From the NCBI RefSeq assembly GCF_017308975.1, contig NZ_JADWPD010000018.1:1-64000 (forward strand): a DNA stretch of 64,000 bases, read 5' to 3'. The stretch is from Amycolatopsis sp. MtRt-6. GTDB lineage: Bacteria > Actinomycetota > Actinomycetes > Mycobacteriales > Pseudonocardiaceae. A program made the position numbers and the translations under genes. Below the pieces are notes generated by a model. That model worked only from the letters and a program-made list of their open reading frames with translations, made no database searches and was not told the origin of the DNA. Positions 51,742 to 60,012 of this stretch are shown piece by piece. The first letter of the stretch is position 1. Each line of letters opens with the position of its first letter.

Positions 51742-52475
51742 TCCGCGAGGTCTGGCCGTCCCCCCGCGACCTGGCCGACGCCGACCTCGAGCGGCTGTAC
51801 AGCTACCCGGCGAACCCCCGTTGGCTGGCGGTGAACTTCGTGTCGAGCACGGACGGCGCGATCACGGTCGAGGGCCGTTCGGCGGGCCTGTCGACGCCGG
51901 CGGACAGGGTGGTCTACCGCCTCGGCAACGACCTGGCCGACGTGGTCCTGGTGGGAGCGGGAACGGCGATGGCGGAGGGCTTCGAGGGAATGCGCCCGGA
52001 CGCGGCCACGGCCGACCGCCGCCGCAGGTTCGGCTTGGCCCCGATCGCCCCGGTGGCGGTGGTGACAACGGGCCGCGTCCTGCCCCCGGACGCCCCGGTG
52101 ATCACGAAGGCGGCGGTTCCCACACTGGTGTTCACGTCTTCGGCGGCACCGGCGGAGCTGCGCGCGGCCTGGTCGGCGAACGGTGCGAGGGTGTTCGTCG
52201 TGGGCGAGACGGCGGTGCCGCCGGAGCGCGTGGTGTCGACACTGGTGGCCGAAGGCCTGGGCCGCATCGATTGCGAAGGCGGGCCAAGGCTGTTCGGTGC
52301 GTTGATCGAGGCGGGCGTGGTCGACGAGTTCCGCTTGACGGTGGCGCCGTTCCTGGTGGCGGGCACGGCCGGCCGGGCATCTCTCGGCGCGGCCGTCGAT
52401 CCGGCGGAGCTGGAGCTGGCTTCGGTGCTCACCGACGGAGCCAGTGTTTTGCTGCGGTACCTGGCACGACGCTAG
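51732..52475 (+). CDS. RibD-like pyrimidine/dihydrofolate reductase-family protein
   Basis: 247 residues, RibD C-terminal domain: NFVSSTDGAIT near 34-44, VVLVGAGTAMAEGF near 75, GLGRIDCEGGPRLFGALIEAG near 175-195. It should bind NADPH. Start at GTG 51732; a GTG at 51738 giving a 4-nt overlap (GTGA) is equally possible. Coupled to the DHPS-like gene, pointing to pterin, flavin or folate-analogue chemistry. Confidence 0.85.
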   Translation: MGVIREVWPSPRDLADADLERLYSYPANPRWLAVNFVSSTDGAITVEGRSAGLSTPADRVVYRLGNDLADVVLVGAGTAMAEGFEGMRPDAATADRRRRFGLAPIAPVAVVTTGRVLPPDAPVITKAAVPTLVFTSSAAPAELRAAWSANGARVFVVGETAVPPERVVSTLVAEGLGRIDCEGGPRLFGALIEAGVVDEFRLTVAPFLVAGTAGRASLGAAVDPAELELASVLTDGASVLLRYLARR

Positions 52476-52584
52476 TTTTGTCGGTCCCCTGCGGTAGCGT
52501 TGAAATCGGGGGCACCCTAGGCCAGGTATCGAAGTCGGCCAGAGCATTCGCCTCGGCCAACGCCTGCAATGCAGTCAATATCCG
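52476..52584. other. Intergenic region
   Basis: No gene or clear signal seen here or in 52696-52961, apart from the DctA remnant between them. Confidence 0.35.
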
Positions 52585-52695
52585 TCCGGGTTCATCGCGC
52601 TGGCCGCCACGCTCAGCGCCATCTCGCACGTCCCGGTGGCCGCACTCGCCCTGATCTTCCGCATCGACCGGTTCATGTCCGAGGCGCGGGCGCGA
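52585..52695 (+). pseudogene. DctA-type dicarboxylate symporter remnant
   Basis: The frame reads [20 protein letters not shown] then [17 protein letters not shown], matching the last membrane segment and the DRFMSEARA motif of DctA/SLC1-type symporters. No upstream part of the gene is present, and after SEARA the normal ending (TNLIGN) is lost. A short relic only. Confidence 0.55.
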
Positions 52696-52961
52696 GCGGT
52701 CCTGCGGGGACCTGCCGTTCGTGCCCGCTCCGGTGGCCGTGGCACCGCGGAAGGCCGTGCGTGAACCGGTTGAGGCGCCGGTATCCGTCGGTCGCTGAAC
52801 ATTTTCCGTTGTGCACAAGGGAATCCGCCGGTCACGTCCACTTCGGAGTTCACTCGATCCAGCGATGACCTTCGCACACCTGTTCGGGTATGGTCGAAGA
52901 CATGACCAGCACTCGAAGACCCCGGCAGCATCGCAACCCGGTGCTGCGCCAAGGAAAACCC

Positions 52962-53363
52962 CTACCGATCGAGCAGCCGCCGGAAGTGGTCCGGCAGTGG
53001 CAGTTCCCGAGCCTGCGCCCGCGTCAGCCAGGCGAAGTCGTCGTGCTCCGCAGGGTTGAGCACCACCTCGCCGGCTCCCTCTTCTTCCACCGTGTAAACA
53101 AAAGCGTGGATGCGCAGGGGCCGTCCCGCCACGTCCGGCCACGCGTCGCGCGCCAGCTCGCCCGTGACGCGCACTGTCAGCCCGGTCTCCTCCGCCGCTT
53201 CGCGCGTCGCTGTGTCCTCGAAGCGCTCGCCCGGCTCGGCCGTGCCGCCGGGCAGCTCCCACCCGCCCGCGAGGAACACCCCCGGCCCGCGGCGGAGGAA
53301 CAGCACCCGGTCGCCGCGGGCGATCCAGCAGTAGGCCAGGTGCTTGTGTGCGATCTCCGTCAT
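52962..53363 (-). CDS. NUDIX hydrolase
   Basis: 133 residues. NUDIX box with Gly at about 40, Glu six later and REAAEETGL near 54-62. Dihydroneopterin-triphosphate or mutator-type fold; substrate unknown. ATG at 53363. It lies 15 nt past the end of the coiled-coil protein gene on the same strand. Confidence 0.85.
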   Translation of the reverse strand: MTEIAHKHLAYCWIARGDRVLFLRRGPGVFLAGGWELPGGTAEPGERFEDTATREAAEETGLTVRVTGELARDAWPDVAGRPLRIHAFVYTVEEEGAGEVVLNPAEHDDFAWLTRAQARELPLPDHFRRLLDR

Positions 53364-53378
53364 GCGCGCGATTCTCGC

Positions 53379-55049
53379 TCAGTTGGTCTTCGACGTCGGC
53401 AGGTGGGCGCCGAGGTACCCGACGTACACCGTGCCCGTGCGGTCGGTGTCGTCGAGGAAGTGCAGGCGCGGGGCCGGCGCCTTGAAGCGCTCCAAGGCGA
53501 TGTGGGCGCCGAAGTAGTCGCGGCCCGCCGGGTTCGTCCGGGGATCGACGCGAAAGGTCCGGGCCTGGCGGAGCCGCTCGTTCGTGGTCACCGTGTCCGA
53601 CTCGGCCAGCGCGATGATGTTCGCGCTGATCAGCGAACCCGGCTGGCCGGTGCGGGCGAACGCGAGCACGTCCGAAAGCTCGGGGCCCGGGTCCTGGCCC
53701 GCGTCGAGCAAGGACGTCCGGGCCTCCGCGTAGGCGTCGAGGGTGCGGAGCGCGTCCCACGCCTTGCGGCGCCAGGCGGCGGCTTTCGGATGGTGGTCGA
53801 GGATCGCGGCCGGCGCCGGTTCGGCCGTGATGGCGAGGTGTTTCAGCGACACCGTTGCCGCGCCGATCAGCTCGGCGAAACTGGGGAAGTCCTCCGGCGG
53901 GCGCTCGGCGGCGGCGACTTCGTCGTCGGCGTCGTGGTGGCGGGCGAGCCGGCCCGCCAGCAGGCCGTTGACACGCCGGAGCTCGTCGCGCTCGGCCTCC
54001 GTCTCCTCGAACGCCCGCGCGTAGTCGTCCACCTCCGCCTCCAGTTGCGCGAGCTGCCCGCGCAGGCAGGCGACGTCGGTCGCGCACGCGTCCTCGAGGC
54101 GGCGGCGGAGCGTCTTCACCTCGCAGGCGTGCCGGTCGCGTTCTTCGGCGTGGGCCTTGGCCTTCTTCCGCAGGATCGTGATCACGCCCCGCGCCTCGGC
54201 CAGCTCCCGCTCGGCGCGGTCGAGCTTCTCGACCAGTTCGGCGTCGGGCTCGCGCTCCGGCGAAGCGAACGGGTCGGCCTCGTACCACGAACGCACGCTC
54301 GGCACGTCCGCCCACTCCTCGGGCAGGGGCGTCCGGCCGCGGGTCTGGAGGAGCCGCGTGATCACCCCCTGCAACACCTCACTGGACACCGGGCTGGCGG
54401 TCACGACGAAGTCCGGGAGCTGATCGCACGGCGGCATGTACAGCCGCGCGCCCAGCGGCACCGCGCACCCGAGCGGAAGGTGCCGGTTGAGGGTGTGGCG
54501 GAAGCGGTTGTCGACGTCGAAGACGTTGACCAGCCCGGGCCAGCCCTCGACCGGCACCGTCGGCGGCTCGGTGAGCACCAGCAGGGCCGACGAGCGCCAC
54601 GGCGCCATCAGCGCCTCGGCCAGCAGGTCGGCGAGGTGGTCGCATTCCTTGCGCGACCAGCCGCGCATCGCTAGCACCGGCGTTTCGATCGGGATTTCGT
54701 CGTTGCCGCTGGCGCCCAGCTCCTCCAGGCCGATCCGGTGGGCCGGCGCTTCGTGGCAGCTGCGCCACGGCCGCGTGCACGCCGCGGACAGCAGCCACGT
54801 CACCCGGTCTTCGCCGGCGCGGTAGCACAGCGAAAGCAATACCTGAACGGAGTAGCGGCCGTCGCCACCCGCGTACGCGAACTTCAGGTCGCACCGGCGC
54901 GAACCGCCGTCGTCGGACGAGCCGAGATCGGTGACCGTGTAGTCGTCGTGCTGCCGCTGGCGGCTGATCAGCCTGCTGCGCAACGCGTCCAGGGGGCGTT
55001 TTCCCTCGGTGGGGACCAGTCCGTGGTGCCAGATCCGGTGCACCCCCAC
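53379..55049 (-). CDS. Large protein with central coiled coil, unknown
   Basis: 556 residues, soluble. N-terminal domain (about 1-255) with mixed beta strands (RRCDLKFAYAGGDGRYSVQV, LLVLTEPPTVPVEG), a coiled coil (about 285-380, heptad-like, Glu/Arg/Leu-rich), and a C-terminal domain (about 385-556) with a YFGAHIALERFKAP motif and LHFLDDTDRTGTVYVGYLG at the end. I do not recognise any family. GTG at 55049 chosen with GGAG 9 nt upstream. Organisation resembles a sensor-effector protein of accessory regions, but that is only an impression. Confidence 0.7.
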   Translation of the reverse strand: MGVHRIWHHGLVPTEGKRPLDALRSRLISRQRQHDDYTVTDLGSSDDGGSRRCDLKFAYAGGDGRYSVQVLLSLCYRAGEDRVTWLLSAACTRPWRSCHEAPAHRIGLEELGASGNDEIPIETPVLAMRGWSRKECDHLADLLAEALMAPWRSSALLVLTEPPTVPVEGWPGLVNVFDVDNRFRHTLNRHLPLGCAVPLGARLYMPPCDQLPDFVVTASPVSSEVLQGVITRLLQTRGRTPLPEEWADVPSVRSWYEADPFASPEREPDAELVEKLDRAERELAEARGVITILRKKAKAHAEERDRHACEVKTLRRRLEDACATDVACLRGQLAQLEAEVDDYARAFEETEAERDELRRVNGLLAGRLARHHDADDEVAAAERPPEDFPSFAELIGAATVSLKHLAITAEPAPAAILDHHPKAAAWRRKAWDALRTLDAYAEARTSLLDAGQDPGPELSDVLAFARTGQPGSLISANIIALAESDTVTTNERLRQARTFRVDPRTNPAGRDYFGAHIALERFKAPAPRLHFLDDTDRTGTVYVGYLGAHLPTSKTN

Positions 55050-55125
55050 AGGACTCAACTCCGTTCGCCGGGAACAGGACCTCAGCCGAACATAGCGGAT
55101 CCTGTGACCGTTCGAACGCGGGGCG

Positions 55126-55491
55126 TCACCCTGTGCGCGTCCAGAGGCAGAACGGGTGCCCGGCCGGATCGAAGCAGACGCGGACATCGTCCTGCGGCTG
55201 GAATTCCGCGACCACGGCACCCGCCGCGGTCGCCACCGCCGTCGCCTCCTGGAGGTCGTCGACTTCGATGTCGAGGTGCAGCTGCATTTGCTGCGCACCG
55301 TCGGCCGGCGGCCACACCGGCGGAACGTGCCCGGTCTCCAGCTGGAACGACAACCCCGCACTGCCGTCGTCCGGGCGCAGCGTCACCCACTCCGGTTCGT
55401 CGGTGCGAATCGGCCAGCCAAGGAGCTTCGAATAGAACTCGGCGAGCGCACGGGGTTCCGGCGTACCGAGCACGGTGGAGGTCAGCTTCAT
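55126..55491 (-). CDS. VOC family protein (glyoxalase-like)
   Basis: 121 residues, vicinal oxygen chelate fold: two beta-alpha-beta-beta-beta units, with metal ligands in LHLDIEV and the final FDPAGHPFCLW. Acts as an isomerase, dioxygenase or antibiotic-binding protein. ATG at 55491. Confidence 0.85.
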   Translation of the reverse strand: MKLTSTVLGTPEPRALAEFYSKLLGWPIRTDEPEWVTLRPDDGSAGLSFQLETGHVPPVWPPADGAQQMQLHLDIEVDDLQEATAVATAAGAVVAEFQPQDDVRVCFDPAGHPFCLWTRTG

Positions 55492-55657
55492 GATCGGACT
55501 GGTACCCGCGAGGCGGGTTTTCTACCGCGATCCGGAGGTGCCCGCGTCCGAGTAGCCGATCGGCGGCTTGGATTCGAGCACCGGCCGGAACCGGAATACC
55601 TCGGCAGCGCGGCGGTTGGATCCTGACGCAGATGTCGCGATCACTGAGGGAGCTGCC

Positions 55658-56797
55658 ATGTCGTCCGAGCACGTCCAGGGGACCGTCGCCGCCGGGTTCG
55701 AGTCCGTCCGGGAGGAGTTCGCCGCCGTCGCGGCCGACGAGGGTGGCGACTACGCCGCCCAGCTCGTCGCGCACGTCGGCGGCGAGCGCGTCGTCGACCT
55801 GTGGACCGGTCCCGCCATCACCGGCGACTCGCTGACCGGCGTCTTCTCCTCGACCAAGGGCGCCGCGCACCTGGTGGTCGCGCTGCTCGTCCAGGACGGC
55901 GTGCTCGACCTCGACGAGCGGGTCGCCCACTACTGGCCGGAGTTCGCCGCCGCCGGCAAGGGCGGGGTCACCCTGCGGGACGTGCTCGCGCACCGCGCCG
56001 GCGTCGTGGGCGCGGACGACGGGTTCTCCACCGAGGAGCTCGCGGACGACCGCGTCATCGCCGAGCGGCTCGCCCCGCAGCGGCCGTACTGGCGGCCCGG
56101 CACGGCGTTCGGCTACCACGCGCTGGTGATCGGCGCGCTGACCGGCGAGGTCGTCCGGCGCGTCACCGGCCGGAGCATCCAGGAGCACTACGAGGAGCGC
56201 GTCCGGAAGCCGTTCGGCCTGGACTTCTACCTCGGGCTGCCCGAGGAGCTGGAGCCTCGGTTCCTCACCACCCAGCCGATGCTGCCGACACCGGAGCAGC
56301 TGGCGGAGCTGGAGGCGAACGCGACCGGGCCGGACAGCATCACGGGCATCGCCTTCAACCGCAACCACCCGAAGGCACCCGAGCTGTGGGACCTGCCCAA
56401 CATCAAGCTGGTCCGGCAGCTGAGCCCGGCCTCGGTGGGTGGCGTCGCGTCGGCACGGGGGATGGCCGGCATGTACGCGGCGGTGATCAGCGGCCCGGAG
56501 CCGCTCCTGCGTCCGGAGACAGCGGCGGAGTTCGCGCAGATCCACTCGATCGGCGACGACCTCGCGACGCGCAACCACAACGCGTTCGGCCTCGGCTTCG
56601 CGATCGTCTCGGACGACTACCCGGTGCTGGGCCAGGGCGCCTTCGGCCACAGCGGCGCGGCCGGCTCGCTGGCGTTCGCGGACCCGCGCAGCGCCCTCGC
56701 GTACGGCTACAACCGCCGCCGCTTCGCCTTCCCGGGTGGCGCGGCCCCGGAGAACGCCCGCCTGGTCCGCGCGGTCCATGCGGCAGCGACGGCCTAG
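55658..56797 (+). CDS. Serine beta-lactamase-family hydrolase (esterase type)
   Basis: 379 residues. Class C/EstB-like fold: SxxK as SSTK near 68-71, Tyr in YHALVIG near 155, HSGAAG near 335 in place of KTG. No signal peptide, so cytoplasmic; these proteins act as esterases or amidases. GAGGGAG precedes the ATG. Stands alone. Confidence 0.88.
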   Translation: MSSEHVQGTVAAGFESVREEFAAVAADEGGDYAAQLVAHVGGERVVDLWTGPAITGDSLTGVFSSTKGAAHLVVALLVQDGVLDLDERVAHYWPEFAAAGKGGVTLRDVLAHRAGVVGADDGFSTEELADDRVIAERLAPQRPYWRPGTAFGYHALVIGALTGEVVRRVTGRSIQEHYEERVRKPFGLDFYLGLPEELEPRFLTTQPMLPTPEQLAELEANATGPDSITGIAFNRNHPKAPELWDLPNIKLVRQLSPASVGGVASARGMAGMYAAVISGPEPLLRPETAAEFAQIHSIGDDLATRNHNAFGLGFAIVSDDYPVLGQGAFGHSGAAGSLAFADPRSALAYGYNRRRFAFPGGAAPENARLVRAVHAAATA

Positions 56798-57119
56798 CCG
56801 TCCAAACAGGACCGCCGGCCGCGGTCACGTTCCGTACCCGGAGCAACACGTGCCGGCCGGCGGTCTGGAGGGGGCTTCGACCAGCGTCGATGCACGTCCG
56901 GAGTGGACGTCGTTACAGACTTCACCCGTTAGGACGTTCCGATCGAGACATCAAGCCAGCTCACGCGCTTGGGTCTGACTTTCCGTAGCGAAAACTCTCC
57001 CGATCATTGCTCCGATGTGAAACTATTGGGCCGTTCGCGGGGAGAGGGCCCCGCGACTAGGGGGACTCACCGTCACGGCCGCGTCCCCATGAAGATCCCC
57101 AGGGGAGAGGAGATCGACC
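56798..57119. other. Region upstream of 60-residue protein
   Basis: About 320 nt without a gene. Contains the hairpin 57036-57055 and a purine-rich segment ending in GGGGAGAGGAG before the ATG at 57120. A second ATG at 57090 with overlapping frame is possible. Confidence 0.4.
57036..57055. promoter_or_regulatory. Leader hairpin
   Basis: CGCGGGG (57036-57042) pairs with CCCCGCG (57049-57055), 6-nt loop, about 65 nt before the 60-residue protein. Likely in its leader RNA. Confidence 0.45.
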
Positions 57120-57302
57120 ATGTCGACGCCCACGGATGTCAAGCCCGAGGAAGTTCCGGAGCCGATCGAGCAGGCCGGCCCGGTGGTCCCGGAGGCGGAC
57201 GAGCACGGCTGGGTGCACATCGACCACGTTCCGGCGAAGTCGAAGGACGAGCCGGTCGTGACGCCGAACTGCGCGCCGCCGTGCTACCAGAAGGTCAACT
57301 GA
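57120..57302 (+). CDS. 60-residue acidic protein with Cys-containing tail
   Basis: The first 45 residues are acidic and hydrophilic (many Glu, Pro, Val and Asp), then a short tail, TPNCAPPCYQKVN, with two Cys. It resembles a leader-core arrangement or a small protease substrate more than a folded enzyme. GGGGAGAGGAG lies 7 nt before the ATG. It is followed by a strong hairpin and, 100 nt later, the TPR-CHAT protease, its probable partner. No maturation enzyme is adjacent. Function unknown. Confidence 0.65.
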   Translation: MSTPTDVKPEEVPEPIEQAGPVVPEADEHGWVHIDHVPAKSKDEPVVTPNCAPPCYQKVN

Positions 57303-57329
57303 GCTTCACCAAGCTGTGACCCGGTGACC

Positions 57330-57362
57330 GCCCGCCTGCCGATCTTTGACCGGTAGGCGGGC
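57330..57362 (+). terminator. Hairpin between mini-protein and CHAT gene
   Basis: GCCCGCCT (57330-57337) pairs perfectly with AGGCGGGC (57355-57362), with CCG/CGG extending it, followed by a T-rich stretch. It would end or attenuate transcription so that the mini-protein is made in excess over the CHAT protein. Confidence 0.65.
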
Positions 57363-57402
57363 TCCGTTCTGCTTTCGCCTGTGCTGTCATAGGAGAGTGC
57401 CT

Positions 57403-60012
57403 GTGACAAAGCTGGACCCGTCCGAGACCATCGACAGGGTCCGCAAACTCCAGCAGACCGCTTCGGACGTCTCGTGCCTCGGGCGTTTTCACGAAGGTGT
57501 CCGTCTCCTCCGCAAGGGGATGGGCCTGCTGGACGCGATGTATCCGGTCGCACCCGAGCACCACACCGACTGGATGGTCACGCGGATCCGGCTTTCCAGC
57601 ACGCTCGTGGCACTCACGTCGGAGATCACCGGAGACTTCAAGGCCGGCCTGGCCGGGTTGAACGACGTCCGCCTGCTGATCAACGGGGTGGTCGATCCGG
57701 TGGTGCGCGCCGAGCTGAGCGCGGCGCTGGAACACAACTACGGGGCCCGGCTGATGAGTGTCGGCCGGAACGAAGAGAGCCTCGAGTACTTCGGGGCTTC
57801 GATGGAGCACCGGCGTTACTGGCTCGACCACACCCCGGAACCCGAGCCTCGGATGGTCGGCCTGGTGCAGACCCTGGCTGCTCGAGGATGGGTCCACACG
57901 AAGCTGGGCAACGTCACCCAGGCTCGCGACGACCTCAACCGCGCGGTCGAGCTCGCGGAGAAGTTCGAGCTGCGTGCCGACGCGGCGGACGGGCGCCGGT
58001 TCCTCGGCACCTTGGCCCTGCGGACCGGCGACGTGCCGGAGGCGCTCCGCCTGTACGAGGTCAGCGAGCGATCGTATCGAGCGCTCGATCTCGTCGTGCC
58101 CTCCCAGCTCAGGCTGGAACAGGCCGAGGCGCTGCTGGCCGCGGGCCTGGCGGGGGAGGCGGGGGAGCACCTCGACGACCTCATGACGACGATGCAGTCG
58201 CAGCCGAGTGTCACCCGCGAGCTGGCCTACATCGAGCTGCACCGCGCGGAGGCCGCCCTGATGGCGGACGATCTCGCGCTCGCCCGGCAGATGGCGGGAT
58301 CCGCCCGGCGCCGGATGCTCAAGGTGGGCTGCCAGACCTGCGTCGGGAACGCGAAGATCATCGGCTTGCAGGCGGATGTCCGGGAAGCGCTGCGGTCCGG
58401 GGAGATTCCGGCGGCGTTGCCGCACCGGGCGATCCGGACCGCCGAGACACTGCCTGTCCCCCGCCTGACCGAGCAAGCCGCCACCGCGCGGATGCTCGCC
58501 GTCCGGTTGGACATCCGCCGCGGCAATCTCAAGCGGGCCGTCGAGACCCTGCGGAAGGTTCCGCGGCCCGGGCAGCTCACCCCCATCGACTACCGCATGC
58601 TTCGGCGGCTCTGCCGGGCCGAACTCGCCGTTGCCCACGGTGACCGGGCCAAGGCGCTCACCGAGATCCGGTCCGGGCTCACCGAGCTCGACGCCGTCCG
58701 GGACCGGATGGGTGGGCTCGATCTCGTCTCCGGGACCGCCCTGCACGGGCAGGAGCTCGCCGATCTCGCCGTCAAGCTCGTGCTGGAGCGCAACGATGCC
58801 CGGCGGCTGTTCGTCTGGCTCGAACGGACGCGGGCCCAGACCTACCGCTACGAACCCCTCTCCGCCGGGACCGATCCGGAGCTCGCCGCGCGCGTTGCCG
58901 AGGTGCGGGGGCTCGGGCAGGCCATCCAGGAGGCCCAGCACGACGGGCATCCCATCGCCGGGCTGCGGGCCAAGTACAACGAACGGCTGCGGGAAGCCCA
59001 GCGGCTCGGCTGGCACACCGGGCGGTGGGGCCGGCCGCGGCCCGTGGCCGGGCTCGACGAGGTCGTCGCGCGGCTGGGCGAGCGGGCCATGGTCAGCTTT
59101 GCCGCTTCCGGGGACGAGCTCGTCGCCGTCGTCGTGGCCGGGGGTGAGTGCCGGCTCGTGCGGCTCGGGTCCGCCGGGGCCGCCGCCGAGTCCGCGCGCG
59201 TGCTCAACGTCGACCTCGATGCCCTCGCGCCCGACAACCTGCCCGAACGGCTCGCCGAGGTCGTCATGACCTCCGCGCGCAAGCAGGCCGACAAGCTCGA
59301 CACCCAGATCATCCAGCCCCTCGCCGACTCCATCGGCGACCGTGAACTGGTCATCGTCCCGACCGGGCCGCTCTACGCCGTGCCGTGGGGCGTGCTGCCC
59401 GGCCTGCGGGGGCGGCCGACCGTCGTCGCCCCCTCGGCGACCGCGTGGCTCGCCGCCGAGCTGACGAAGTCTTCGCGGGCCCGCAAGATCGTGCTCGTCC
59501 GCGGGCCCGGCCTGGCCGGCGCCCGTGCCGAGCTCGAGAAGCTCACCACGCACTACCGCACCGCGACGACGATGACCGGCGCCAAGGCCACCGTGAAATC
59601 CGTGCTGCGCGCGATGGACGGCGCCAAGCTCGCGCACTTCGCCGCCCACGGCGCGCACGAGCCGGAAAACGCGCTGTTCTCGCGGCTCGAACTCGCCGAC
59701 GGCGCCCTCTTCGGCCACGAGATGGCCGGGCTGCGGCAACCGCCGCGGCAGGTCGTGTTCGCCGCCTGCGAACTCGCGATGAACCGGATCCGGCCCGGCG
59801 ACGAGGCCCTCGGCTTCGCCAGTGCGTTGCTGGCCAGCGGCTCCCGGACGGTCATCGCGCCGCTGTCGCGCGTCGGCGACCTCGCATCGGCGGCCGCGAT
59901 GGACGACTACTACCGCGCGCTGGCCGTCCGCGAGAGCCCGGCGCTCGCGCTGGCCGACGCGATCGCCGTCGACCCGTTCCGGCGCCCCTTCGTCTGCCTC
60001 GGCGCCGGCTAG
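57403..60012 (+). CDS. TPR-CHAT caspase-like protease
   Basis: 869 residues. Residues about 10-470 are tetratricopeptide-type helical repeats, then a linker and a CHAT domain (about 560-865) with the catalytic His at about 749 (HFAAHGAH) and Cys at about 789 (FAACELA), both intact. CHAT proteases are caspase-like and in bacteria often act when a partner binds the TPR part. GTG at 57403 with AGGAGA upstream. The 60-residue protein upstream is its likely partner or substrate. Its TAG shares CTAG with the convergent aldo-keto reductase gene. Confidence 0.85.
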   Translation: MTKLDPSETIDRVRKLQQTASDVSCLGRFHEGVRLLRKGMGLLDAMYPVAPEHHTDWMVTRIRLSSTLVALTSEITGDFKAGLAGLNDVRLLINGVVDPVVRAELSAALEHNYGARLMSVGRNEESLEYFGASMEHRRYWLDHTPEPEPRMVGLVQTLAARGWVHTKLGNVTQARDDLNRAVELAEKFELRADAADGRRFLGTLALRTGDVPEALRLYEVSERSYRALDLVVPSQLRLEQAEALLAAGLAGEAGEHLDDLMTTMQSQPSVTRELAYIELHRAEAALMADDLALARQMAGSARRRMLKVGCQTCVGNAKIIGLQADVREALRSGEIPAALPHRAIRTAETLPVPRLTEQAATARMLAVRLDIRRGNLKRAVETLRKVPRPGQLTPIDYRMLRRLCRAELAVAHGDRAKALTEIRSGLTELDAVRDRMGGLDLVSGTALHGQELADLAVKLVLERNDARRLFVWLERTRAQTYRYEPLSAGTDPELAARVAEVRGLGQAIQEAQHDGHPIAGLRAKYNERLREAQRLGWHTGRWGRPRPVAGLDEVVARLGERAMVSFAASGDELVAVVVAGGECRLVRLGSAGAAAESARVLNVDLDALAPDNLPERLAEVVMTSARKQADKLDTQIIQPLADSIGDRELVIVPTGPLYAVPWGVLPGLRGRPTVVAPSATAWLAAELTKSSRARKIVLVRGPGLAGARAELEKLTTHYRTATTMTGAKATVKSVLRAMDGAKLAHFAAHGAHEPENALFSRLELADGALFGHEMAGLRQPPRQVVFAACELAMNRIRPGDEALGFASALLASGSRTVIAPLSRVGDLASAAAMDDYYRALAVRESPALALADAIAVDPFRRPFVCLGAG

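Noticed and set aside
55082-55160. TTCGAA-containing stretch as a tRNA T-arm
   Set aside because: No cloverleaf can be drawn around it; no tRNA found in the window.
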